Positions 1 to 7,662 of a stretch of DNA of 64,000 nucleotides are shown here, piece by piece. Within the stretch, counting starts at the first letter, position 1, and each line of letters begins with the position of its first letter. The position numbers and the translations under genes are program-made. Source of the DNA: Streptomyces tuirus (GTDB lineage: Bacteria; Actinomycetota; Actinomycetes; Streptomycetales; Streptomycetaceae); contig JAGTPG010000002.1 in the NCBI GenBank assembly GCA_018195615.1, positions 5,139,501 to 5,203,500 of the forward strand. Direction: 5' to 3'. The notes below the pieces were generated by a model that had not been told where the DNA came from, made no database searches, and saw nothing but the letters and a program-made list of their open reading frames with translations.

Positions 1-1
1 C

Positions 2-273
2 CGCCGCGCCGGTGAACTGGGCCTCGCGGGCCGGGTCACCGCCACCGGCCAGGCCGTCGCCGAGGCGCTCCGGCTGGCCGAACGGCTCGCGGAGAACGCC
101 CCGCTCGCGCTGGCCGCCGTCAAGCGCGTGGTGCGCGCCGCCGACGGTGCGCCCGACACCGACGCCTTCACCTTCCAGCGCGAGGAGATGGCGACGCTGA
201 TGGCCTCGGCCGACGTCACCGAGGGCATGACCGCCTTCGCCGAGCGCCGCCCGCGCGGTGGACGGGGAGGTGA
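2..273 (+). CDS. Enoyl-CoA hydratase/isomerase, C-terminal part (cut by window edge)
   Basis: The first 90 residues read as the C-terminal helical tail of a crotonase-fold enzyme, which hydrates or isomerises enoyl-CoA thioesters. Visible signs are an AEALRLAERLAENAPLAL helix and the typical VKRVV stretch, followed by DVTEGMTAFAERRP. Family members usually end in a PPRWTGR-like tail; that tail and its TGA (271-273) appear here only if one base is added in the G/C run near 251-258. The N-terminal catalytic half lies outside the window. It is followed within 10 bases by an acetoacetate decarboxylase-like gene, so it is the upstream member of the same catabolic operon. Confidence 0.75.
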
Positions 274-281
274 GGCGGACC

Positions 282-1027
282 ATGCAGGCCGAGGACGTAC
301 GACAGCACGTCACCACCCCCCTCACCAGCCCGGCGTTCGCGCCGACCGTCCCGCGGTTCACCGACCGCGAGTACCTGAACGTCGTCTACCGCACCGACCC
401 CGACGCGCTCCGGGCCGTCGTCCCCGAACCCCTGCGGATCGACGAGCCGCTGGTCCGGTTCGAGGTCATGAAGATGGGCGACGTCAGCGGATACGGCCCC
501 TACACGGAGGCCGGCCAGGCGATCCCCGTCGGCTTCGAGGGCGAGCACGGCGAGTACCTGCACGCCATGTACCTCGACAACTTCCCGGCGACCGCGTCCG
601 GCCGCGAGGTCTCCGCCTACCCGAAGGTCATCGGTTCGCCCGCGCTGTACGTCGACTCCGGCGCGCTCGTCGGCACCCTCGACCACGGCACCCTGCGGGT
701 CGCCACCGCGACCATGGGCTACAAGCACCACGAGCTGGACCGGCGGGAGGCCCGGGCGCAGATCACCGTGCCGGCCTTCATGCTCAAGACGATTCCCGGT
801 TACGACGGTCTGCCCCGGGTGCAGGAGCTCGTCCGCACCCGCATCACCGACGTCACCGTCAAGGAGGCGTGGACCGGCCCCGCCCGCCTGCAGCTGTTCC
901 AGCACGTGCTCGCCCGCTGGCCGACCTGCCGGTGCTGGAGGTCGTCTCCGCGAGCCACATCCTCACCGACCTGACGCTGTCCGGCGCCGAGCCGGTCCAC
1001 GACTACCTGAAGGGAGCCGCGTCATGA
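282..1027 (+). CDS. Acetoacetate decarboxylase family protein (one frameshift)
   Basis: The product matches the acetoacetate decarboxylase (ADC) family, which uses a Schiff-base lysine to decarboxylate beta-keto acids; many actinobacterial members act on other keto acids or esters. The ATG at 282 precedes VRQHVTTPLTSPAF; the body has MKMGDVSGYGPYTE and the lysine region SAYPKVIGSPA. Length is about 248 residues, normal for the family. The frame breaks near position 914: the C-terminus LPVLEVVSASHILTDL continues in another frame and is restored by one extra C. The TGA overlaps the next ATG (ATGA at 1024), so translation is coupled to the dehydrogenase. The exact substrate is unknown. Confidence 0.8.
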
Positions 1028-1974
1028 TCCGAGCCTTCCGCACCGCCGCGGTGATCGGCGCCGGGACCATCGGACTGTCCTGGACGACGCTGTTCGCCGC
1101 GCACGGACTGACGGTCCGGGTGACCGACCCGCGACCGGACCTCGCCGAGGCCGTGGACGAGGCCCTGGCGCGGTACGCCCCGCATCTGGCCGCCCGCGGC
1201 CTGGACGTGACCGGCCTCGCCGGCCGGGTGCGCATCGCCGCCGACGTCACCGAGGCGGTCCGGGACGCGGACGTCGTCCAGGAGAACGGCCCCGAGCGGG
1301 CCGAGTTCAAGCAGGACCTGTTCGCCGCCCTCGCCCGCGAGGCGCCCGGCCACGCGCTGCTGCTCAGCTCCTCGTCGGCGATCCCGTCCAGCGCGTTCAC
1401 CCGTGAACTGCCGGACGAGGCCGCCGCCCGGGTCCTGATCGGCCACCCCTTCAACCCGCCGCACCTGGTCCCGCTCGTCGAGGTCGTACCCGGTGAGCGC
1501 ACCGGTGAGGACGCCGTGCGGGACGCGGTGGACTTCTACACCTCGATCGGCCGCACCCCGGTCGTCGAGCGCAAGGAGATCCCCGGGTTCGTCGGCAACC
1601 GCCTGCAGAACGCGCTCAGCCGCGAGGCGGTGTACCTCGTCGAGCAGGGCGTGGTGACGCCCGAGGAACTCGACAAGGTCGTGACCCACTCGCTGGGTCT
1701 GCGCTGGGCCACGGTCGGGCCGTTCCTCGGCTCGCACCTGGGCGGCGGCCCCGGCGGCTACCGGCACCTGGCCGAGCACATCGGCGCCTCGATGCAGCGG
1801 ATGTGGGCCGGCCTCGGCACGCCGTCGCAGAGCGAGGAAGAACAGGAACGGCTCATCGAAGCCGTGGAACAGGCCTACGGCTCCTCCACGTACCCGGAAC
1901 TCACCGGGGCGCGCGACCGCAGGCAACTCGCCGTGCTGTCCGCCCTGGACGGCGCGGACAAGGAGGAGAACTGA
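1024..1974 (+). CDS. 3-hydroxyacyl-CoA dehydrogenase family (lambda-crystallin type)
   Basis: A 316-residue NAD-dependent dehydrogenase. The Rossmann motif GAGTIG (near residue 12) is followed by the 3HCDH family signature GHPFNPPHLVPLVEVV (about residues 140-155), and the C-terminal helical domain begins after GFVGNRLQNAL. Enzymes of this size and layout (lambda-crystallin, L-carnitine dehydrogenase, 3-hydroxybutyryl-CoA dehydrogenase) oxidise 3-hydroxy acids or acyl-CoAs at C3. The gene is intact, overlaps the decarboxylase by ATGA and lies one base from the acyl-CoA dehydrogenase. With the hydratase it completes a beta-oxidation-like set, probably for a short or branched organic acid. Whether the substrate is a CoA ester or a free acid cannot be told from sequence. 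Confidence 0.85.
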   Translation: MIRAFRTAAVIGAGTIGLSWTTLFAAHGLTVRVTDPRPDLAEAVDEALARYAPHLAARGLDVTGLAGRVRIAADVTEAVRDADVVQENGPERAEFKQDLFAALAREAPGHALLLSSSSAIPSSAFTRELPDEAAARVLIGHPFNPPHLVPLVEVVPGERTGEDAVRDAVDFYTSIGRTPVVERKEIPGFVGNRLQNALSREAVYLVEQGVVTPEELDKVVTHSLGLRWATVGPFLGSHLGGGPGGYRHLAEHIGASMQRMWAGLGTPSQSEEEQERLIEAVEQAYGSSTYPELTGARDRRQLAVLSALDGADKEEN

Positions 1975-1975
1975 G

Positions 1976-3178
1976 ATGACCACCACCTACGCACCGCTCG
2001 AGGACCAGCTCACCGCGGACTTCTACGCCTACGAGGCCCTGCTGCCGGACGAGGAGCGCAAGATCCTCCTCAAGGCCCGCGCCCTGATGCGCGACCAGGT
2101 CAAGCCGCTGGTCAACGCCAACTGGGCCAAGGGCGAGTTCCCGGAGGAACTCATCGGCCTGTTCCGCGAGAGCGGCCTGGCCGGCCTGCCCTACGAGGGC
2201 TACGGCGAGCACCGGCCCGCCGTCAGCAACCTGCTCAGCGGCATGCTGGCCCTGGAAATGACCCGCACCGACGCCTCGGTGTCGACCTTCTTCGGCGTCC
2301 ACAACGGCCTGGCGATGTACTCGATCCACTCCGGCGGCGACCAGGAGCAGCGCGACCGCTGGCTCCCGGCGATGGCCGCGATGGACAGGATCGGGGCGTT
2401 CGCGATGACCGAGCCCCTCGGCGGCTCCGACGTCGCGGGCGGCATGCGCACCACCGCCCGGCGCGAGGGCGGCACATGGGTGCTGAACGGCGCCAAGAAG
2501 TGGATCGGCAACGCCACCTTCGCCGACTACGTCGTGGTGTGGGCGCGGGACGTCGACGACAACCACGTCAAGGGCTTCGTCGTAGAGAAGGGCACGCCCG
2601 GCTTCGACCCGGTCAAGATCGAGGGCAAGACCGCCTTCCGGATCGTGGAGAACGCCGAGATCACCCTCACCGACGTCCGGGTGCCGGAGGCGAACCGCCT
2701 GCAGAACATCAACTCCTTCCGCGACGTCGCGGAGATCCTGCGCGCCACGCGCGGCGGGGTCGCCTGGCAGGCGCTGGGCGTCATGGTCGGCGCCTACGAA
2801 CTGGCCCTGGACTACGCCCGGCGGCGCGAGCAGTTCGGCCGCCCCATCGGCGGGTTCCAGCTGGTACAGGACCTGCTGGTCAAGAGCCTGGGCAACATCA
2901 CCGCCTCCTGGGGCATGCTGGTGCGGCTCGCCCGGCTGCAGGACGCCGGTGTCTTCCGCGACGAACACTCCTCCCTGGCCAAGGCGTTCGTGACCTCGCG
3001 GATGCGGGAGGTCGTGGCGTGGAGCCGGGAGATCTTCGGCGGCAACGGAATCCTGCTGGACCACGACATCGCCCGCTTCTTCGCCGACGCCGAGGCGATC
3101 TACTCCTTCGAAGGCACCCGCGAGATGAACACCCTGATCGTCGGCAAGTCGATCACGGGCCAGAGCGCTTTCGTCTGA
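1976..3178 (+). CDS. Acyl-CoA dehydrogenase
   Basis: A 400-residue FAD-dependent acyl-CoA dehydrogenase that would introduce the alpha,beta double bond into an acyl-CoA and pass electrons to ETF. It shows the family pattern: N-terminal helical domain, FAFAMTEPLGGSDVAGG flavin/substrate loop (about residues 140-157), WIGNATFADY, and the C-terminal ARRREQFGRPIGGFQLVQ and EIFGGNGI motifs. SFEGTREMNTLIVG holds the C-terminal glutamate position typical of glutaryl-CoA and isovaleryl-type groups. It is the last gene of the operon; a strong hairpin lies 14 bases after its stop. The combination suggests degradation of a short-chain acid. Confidence 0.9.
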   Translation: MTTTYAPLEDQLTADFYAYEALLPDEERKILLKARALMRDQVKPLVNANWAKGEFPEELIGLFRESGLAGLPYEGYGEHRPAVSNLLSGMLALEMTRTDASVSTFFGVHNGLAMYSIHSGGDQEQRDRWLPAMAAMDRIGAFAMTEPLGGSDVAGGMRTTARREGGTWVLNGAKKWIGNATFADYVVVWARDVDDNHVKGFVVEKGTPGFDPVKIEGKTAFRIVENAEITLTDVRVPEANRLQNINSFRDVAEILRATRGGVAWQALGVMVGAYELALDYARRREQFGRPIGGFQLVQDLLVKSLGNITASWGMLVRLARLQDAGVFRDEHSSLAKAFVTSRMREVVAWSREIFGGNGILLDHDIARFFADAEAIYSFEGTREMNTLIVGKSITGQSAFV

Positions 3179-3191
3179 CCGGGAGCTCCCC

Positions 3192-3235
3192 AACTTCCAT
3201 GTTCCTGCCCGATGTCGGGCAGGAACATGGAAGTT
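3192..3235. terminator. 20-bp perfect hairpin after the catabolic operon
   Basis: Arms at 3192-3211 and 3216-3235 are exact reverse complements separated by the tetraloop ATGT. The outer ends are AA/TT but there is no long T tract. It sits 13 bases after the acyl-CoA dehydrogenase stop, so it probably acts as a factor-independent terminator or 3-prime stabiliser. Confidence 0.8.
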
Positions 3236-3263
3236 TCGCGTTTCCCCGCCCTAGAGTGCCGAC

Positions 3264-3936
3264 ATGATCTCACTGCCCCCGATGCTGCGGCCGTGGTCTT
3301 CGACTGCGACGGTCTCCTGGTCAACACCGAGGACTGCTGGACCGTGGCGGAATCGGCGGTCTTCGCGGCACACGGCCTGCCGTTCGGCCCCGCCGAGAAG
3401 GCCCTGGTCCTCGGCCGGACCCTGGAGGCGGCCGGGAGGCCATGGCCGGCCACTTCGGACGTCCCGGAGCCGGTGCGGAGATCGCCGCCGACCTTCTCGC
3501 ACGGGTGCGCAAGGAGCTGGAGCGGAGTGCCGCGGCCCTCCCCGGGGCGGCGGACCTGGTGCGTGCCTGCCGGGCGAGCGTGCCGGTGGCCGTCGCCAGC
3601 AACAGCCCGCGAGAACTCCTGGACCTGGCACTGGGGTCGGCGGGTCTCCTCGACTGCTTCCCCTGCTCGTTCGCAGCCGACGAGGTGCGCTCCCCCAAGC
3701 CGGCCCCGGACCTCTACCTCACGGCGTGCGCGGCACTCGGCGTCGCTCCGCGGCGCGCCGTCGCCTTCGAGGACTCGGCCACGGGTGCCGCCTCGGCACG
3801 TGCCGCCGGGCTCCACGTCGCGGTCGTGCCGTCCCTTCCCGGAGGCGACCTCGACCACGACTGGCTGGGCACGAGCCTGGCCGAACCCGAACTGCTCGAC
3901 TGGGCCAAGGGGCTGGGCCGGGACGGCGCCCGCTGA
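3264..3936 (+). CDS. HAD-superfamily hydrolase (two frameshifts)
   Basis: A haloacid-dehalogenase-fold phosphatase of the beta-phosphoglucomutase/GS1 group. Motif I is VVFDCDGLLVNTE, motif II is VASNSP, the motif III lysine lies in SPKPAPDLYL, and motif IV is AFEDSATGAASA, so all catalytic elements are present. Reading from ATG 3264 gives MISLPP and then needs one extra C in the C5 run near 3279 to reach the DxD motif. A second missing G near 3435 joins LGRTLEAAG to AMAGHFGRPG. The restored length is about 224 residues, normal for the family. The substrate, a sugar phosphate or similar, is unknown. The gene stands alone between hairpin 3192-3235 and a membrane-protein gene. Confidence 0.75.
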
Positions 3937-4101
3937 TCAGGTCGCCGACGGCCCCGCCGGGCTGTCCGGTTTGGCTGTCCCTCCCGAGGAAGACGTCCTG
4001 GCACCCTGACGAGGATCCGCGCGGAACCGGCCGACCGTGCCCGCCGGTGGCGAGAGCAGGGGACAATTCTCCGTCCAGCAGGACCGGAAGGAAGCGCCGG
4101 C

Positions 4102-4545
4102 ATGATCGAGTGGATGCCCCTGGGCACCGGAGCCAGACCCGTCCCCAAGCCCCTGGCGACCCCGTTGGTCTGGGCCGGGGCCTTCGGCGGCGCACTGGTG
4201 CTGGTGGCGCTCCTCAACGCCGTGGTGGGAATCGGCCGCCCGGAGATGGCCCTGCTGTTGCTGTCCCTGCTGGCCGCCCTGCTCGGCCTGTGCGCACGCT
4301 TCACGGCCGCCCCCGGCACGGCCCTGCTCTGCTGGCTGTTCCTCAACGGCTTCGCCATCCCGCCCGCCGGCACCCTGACCTGGGCCGGGCACCGCGACAC
4401 CACCTGGCTCGCCTGTCTGCTCACCGCCACCCTCGGCGGCACCGCCCTGGCCCGCCTCTTCCACGCCCGCGCCGCCTACCGCCGCCTCGCCCCGGGAGCG
4501 ACCGGGAGCCCTAAGAGACTGTTAGGACTTGGTTCACGCCGTTGA
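4102..4545 (+). CDS. Small integral membrane protein, function unknown
   Basis: A 147-residue protein with about four predicted membrane spans (roughly residues 23-43, 48-65, 70-90 and 103-121): runs such as GALVLVALLNAVVGI and LLLLSLLAALLGLCA separated by short polar turns, ending in an Arg-rich cytoplasmic tail. This N-terminal membrane layout resembles DUF4118-like sensor domains, but no kinase or other catalytic domain follows. ATG 4102 is preceded by GGAAGGAAG. I do not recognise a function. Confidence 0.6.
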   Translation: MIEWMPLGTGARPVPKPLATPLVWAGAFGGALVLVALLNAVVGIGRPEMALLLLSLLAALLGLCARFTAAPGTALLCWLFLNGFAIPPAGTLTWAGHRDTTWLACLLTATLGGTALARLFHARAAYRRLAPGATGSPKRLLGLGSRR

Positions 4546-5086
4546 GCGGTCCTGTTCCGGCCATCGACCCTGTGTGCTCCCGGTCGCAGACAAGGGAGTT
4601 CCGATGGCCACACAGACCACCACCGAGCGCGCACGGCAGCCGCGCCGCGACGAACGCAGGGTCGTCAGCAACATCGTGCGCGGATCGATCGGCAACCTGA
4701 TCGAGTGGTACGACTGGTACGCGTACACCGCGTTCAGTGTCTACTTCGCCTCCGTCTTCTTCCCCTCCGGAGACCAGACCGCCCAACTGCTCAACACCGC
4801 CGCGGTGTTCGCCGTCGGCTTCCTGATGCGGCCGATCGGCGGCTGGGTCCTCGGCCGCTACGCCGACCGCCGTGGCCGGCGCGCGGCCCTGACGCTGTCG
4901 GTGACGCTCATGGCGGCCGGTTCGCTGATCGTGGCCCTCACCCCGTCGTACGGGTCGATCGGGGTCGCCGCGCCGGTGCTCCTGGTGACCGCGCGGCTGC
5001 TGCAGGGCCTCTCGGTGGGAGGGGAGTACTCGACCTCGGCCACCTACATGTCCGAGGTGGCCTCCCCGGGCCGCGTCGGCTACCGG

Positions 5087-5132
5087 GATTCGTTCGCAGT
5101 GCACCGGGGTTTACCCCGGTGTGAAGCGAATC
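5087..5132. repeat. Left-end imperfect hairpin of the IS605 element
   Basis: An inner 8-bp stem (5102-5109 with 5114-5121, loop TTTA) and an outer 6-bp stem (5087-5092 with 5127-5132) form an imperfect hairpin 3 bases inside the element. This is the kind of structure TnpA binds on single-stranded DNA. Confidence 0.7.
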
Positions 5133-5250
5133 TGACCGTGGCGACGCGGAGCGTCGCAGATTTCTGTCCGGCGGAGCCGGACACCGCGTGTCCGTCCCGC
5201 ACGGCGCGGAGTGCGGTGAAAGCCGGGTTCTGGCGGAGCCGGGACGATGC

Positions 5251-5666
5251 TCACACGGGCCGGTTCTGCTGTTCGATGTACTGCTTGACGATGCTGAGCG
5301 GGCGCCGCCCACGGTCCCGGCGAAGTAGGACCCCGACCACAGTTTGTTGGCCCGCCAGTAGTGGCGTACCAGGTCCGGAAACTCCTGGCGCAGACGGCGG
5401 GAGGAGACTCCCTTGAGCGAGTTGACCAGTTTGGTGACGGCGACCTTGGGTGGGAAGTTCACCAGGAGGTGGACGTGGTTGTCCTCGCCGTTGAACTCCA
5501 CCAGTTCGGACTCGAAGTCCGCGCACACCGACCGCATGATCTCCTCCATCCGCACCAGATGGGCATCGGTGAACACCTTGTGCCGGAACTTGGTCGCGAA
5601 AACCAAGTGAACATGCATCACGAAAGCACAGTGCCTGCCAGTTCTGATCTTCTGCATCTCGGCCAT
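5251..5666 (-). CDS. tnpA: IS200-like transposase TnpA (one frameshift)
   Basis: A Y1 HuH transposase of about 138 residues that cuts and rejoins single-stranded IS ends. Visible are VFATKFRHKVF near the N-terminus, the HuH pair in EDNHVHLLVNFPPK, and the catalytic tyrosine region near SIVKQYIEQQ at the C-terminus. The start is ATG 5666 and the stop is at 5251. The last 25 residues (PLSIVKQYIEQQNRPV) lie in another frame and are restored by one C in the run near 5305. It is divergent from tnpB with 25 bases between starts, the usual IS605 arrangement. Confidence 0.85.
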
Positions 5667-5691
5667 AACCCAAGTATGTATCGTGGCCGTC

Positions 5692-6923
5692 ATGCAGCTC
5701 AGGTACTCCTTCCGCCTCAGCCCCACGCCGGGGCAGCGCACCGCGCTGGCCCAGGCGTTCGGGTGCGCGCGGGTGGTGTACAACGACGCGATCGCCGCGC
5801 GTGAGGCGGCCCGTGCCGAAGGGCGCAAGGCCCCCTCGATGGCCGAGTTGTCGGCCACGCTGATCACGCAGGCGAAGCGGACGCCTCAGCGGGCCTGGCT
5901 GGGCGAGGTCTCCGCCGTCGTACTGCAGCAGTCCCTGCGCGATGTGGGCGCCGCCTACAGTGCGTTCTTCGCCAGCCTGAAGGGCGAGCGCAAGGGACCG
6001 AAGATCGGTCCGCCGGCCTTCAAGTCCCGCAAAGACAACCGGCAGTCCATCCGCTTCACCAAGAATGCCCGATGGAAGATCACCGACAAGGGACGTCTCG
6101 CCCTGCCGGGCGTGGGTGAGGTACCAGTGCGCTGGTCACGCACCCTGCCCTCCACCCCTTCCAGCGTCACCGTGATCAAGGATGCGGCCGGGCGGTACTT
6201 CGCGAGCTTCGTGATCGAGACCGACCCCACCGCCGACCTGCGCGCCGCTCCGGATACCGAGGGCCTGCCCGCCATCGGCATCGACCTTGGCCTGAAGCAC
6301 TTCGCGGTCCTCTCCGACGGCACGAAGATCGCCTCCCCCGGTTCCTGCGCCGGGCGGAGAAGCAGCTCAAGCGCGCCCAGCGCGAACTGTCCCGCAAGCA
6401 GAAGGGATCGAAGAACCGGGCCAAGGCCCGCCTGAAGGTCGCCCGTGCCCACGCGAAGGTCGCCGACGCGCGCCGTGAATTCCAGCACCAGCTGTCCACC
6501 CGGATCGTCCGCGAGAACCAAGCAGTCGCGGTGGAGGACCTGGCGGTGTTCGGGATGGCGCGTACGAGGCTGGCCAAGAGCGTGCACGACGCGGGCTGGT
6601 CGGCGTTCGTCGACATGCTCCAGTACAAGTGCGAGCGGTACGGCCGGGCGTTTGTGAAGATCGGCCGGTTCGAGCCGACCACCCGCCGCTGCTCGGTCTG
6701 CGGCCATGTGGACGGACCCAAACCCCTCCACGTCAGGGAGTGGGACTGCCCGGCCTGCGGCACGCACCTGGACCGTGACGTGAACGCCGCAGTAAACGTG
6801 AAGAACGCCGCTGGACGAGCGGTGCACGCCTGTGGAGCGCCCGGAAGACCATGGACGAAGGCCATGGCGGGGTGCGAAGAAGCAGGAAGCCAAGGAATCC
6901 ATGCCGGAGCCCGCGCCGCGTAG
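5692..6923 (+). CDS. tnpB: TnpB RNA-guided nuclease of the IS605 element (one frameshift)
   Basis: TnpB, the RuvC-type RNA-guided endonuclease ancestral to Cas12, about 410 residues. The RuvC residues are all visible: Asp in GIDLGLKHFAVL, Glu in VAVEDLAVFGM and Asp in DRDVNAAVNV. The zinc ribbon CSVCG...CPACG lies between the last two. ATG 5692 begins MQLRYSFRL. The frame breaks near 6338 in a C5 run; one extra C joins GTKIASP to the lysine-rich LKRAQRELSRKQKG bridge. A guide (omega) RNA would be expected from the 3-prime end of the gene through the right end, about 6800-6985. If the frameshift is a sequence error, the nuclease looks complete. Confidence 0.85.
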
Positions 6924-6950
6924 CGGCGCAGACTCCGGACCGGAAGGCCA

Positions 6951-6985
6951 GAATCCTCTCCCTTCAGGGAGAGGTTGCACGTCAA
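6951..6985. repeat. Right-end hairpin, guide and cleavage site of the IS605 element
   Basis: GAAT (6951-6954) directly precedes a perfect 8-bp hairpin (6955-6962 with 6967-6974, loop TTCA), followed 7 bases later by TCAA (6982-6985), after which transporter codons resume. The GAAT/TCAA pair equals the right-end guide/cleavage pair I recall for IS608. Confidence 0.65.
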
Positions 6986-7198
6986 TACTCCAGCTTCCAG
7001 TACGTCACCCTCATCGCCGGCCAGCTGACGGCGCTCGGCCTGCAGATCGTCCTGCAGCAGCTGCTCAGCGCCGCGCAGATGGAGTCCTGGGGCTGGCGGA
7101 TCGCGTTCGTCGTCGGCGCCGCGGGTGCGGTGGTCGTGCTGTGGCTGCGGCGCGGCATGGACGAGTCGGAGAGCTTCGAGAAGGCCGCCGAGACCCCG

Positions 7199-7611
7199 GG
7201 CCGGTGCCATCGACGCCCTGCTGGTCGCGGGAGGCGTGCCGCTCCCCGTGCTGGCCGGGCTCGACACCGACCCCGGCATCCGTCTGCTGCCGCTGTCCGG
7301 CCTGCTGCCCGGCTGCGCGCCGGCCTGGGCCGGGCGGGCTCGGGTCTGGAAGCGGTGACCGTACCGGCTGGGGCGTACCGGAAGAACCCCGAAGTGCCCA
7401 CCATCGGCGTCGCCAACCTCCTGCTCTGCGACCCCGGCCTCCCGGCCCCCGTCGCCGCCGCCCTCACCCGCGTCCTGGTCCGCCGGGCCACCCGCCTCGT
7501 CCCCGCACCGGCCCTCGGCACCCAGTTCCTCGACGCCCGCAGCCTGATCTCCACGGGCGTCGTCCCCTGCACCCGGGAGCGGTCGCCGCCTATCGCGAAC
7601 TGCACGGTTAG
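7199..7611 (+). pseudogene. TAXI-family TRAP transporter binding protein, C-terminal remnant
   Basis: After the transporter codons end near 7198, the sequence reads GAIDALLVAGGVPLPVL, then LEAVTVPAGAYRKNPEVPT and IGVANLLLCDPGLP, and finally AVAAYRELHG with a stop at 7611. This pattern resembles the second half of TAXI-type periplasmic substrate-binding proteins of TRAP transporters. The pieces lie in three frames, with breaks near 7310 and 7570; the latter is repaired by one C. The N-terminal half and any TRAP permease genes are absent. The gene is a remnant joined to the MHS transporter by a deletion or rearrangement. Confidence 0.6.
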
Positions 7612-7624
7612 CGAGAGATCGAAG

Positions 7625-7644
7625 CCTCCCTCCCCGAAGGGAGG
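7625..7644. terminator. Short hairpin between convergent genes
   Basis: CCTCCC (7625-7630) pairs with GGGAGG (7639-7644) across an 8-base loop, between the TAXI remnant stop and the arginine deiminase stop. It is a plausible bidirectional terminator but has no T tract. Confidence 0.4.
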
Positions 7645-7662
7645 AGAGGGCCCGGAGGAGCC

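Larger units (their letters stand above)
5084..6985. mobile_element. IS200/IS605-family insertion sequence with tnpA and tnpB
   Basis: A 1.9-kb element with divergent tnpA (minus) and tnpB (plus), subterminal hairpins at both ends and no terminal inverted repeats or target duplication, as expected for Y1 single-strand transposition. Its boundaries follow from the split transporter reading frame. The right end finishes in TCAA, and GAAT lies just 5-prime of the right hairpin, the same tetranucleotides I recall as cleavage and guide sequences at the right end of IS608. The left flank is CTAC, against TTAC for IS608. Boundaries could be off by a few bases. Confidence 0.85.
4604..7198 (+). pseudogene. 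MHS-family MFS transporter, split by an IS element and 3-prime truncated
   Basis: The gene starts at ATG 4604 (GGGAG upstream) and encodes a metabolite:H+ symporter of the ShiA/ProP/KgtP type: NLIEWYDWYAY, GFLMRPIGGWVLGRYADRRGRR and RLLQGLSVGGEYSTS are diagnostic. Reading stops making sense after VASPGRVGY at 5083, where an IS200/IS605 element begins. The same frame resumes at 6986 with YSSFQYVTLIAGQL. If the element (5084-6985) is removed, the codons join cleanly with no target duplication. The transporter then ends abruptly near 7198, after GMDESESFEKAAE, where the tail of an unrelated gene begins; roughly 190 C-terminal residues are missing. The gene cannot be functional. Confidence 0.85.

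Noticed and set aside
1901..3193. 430-codon open frame opposite the acyl-CoA dehydrogenase
   Set aside because: It is antisense to a well-conserved enzyme and has no recognisable motifs.
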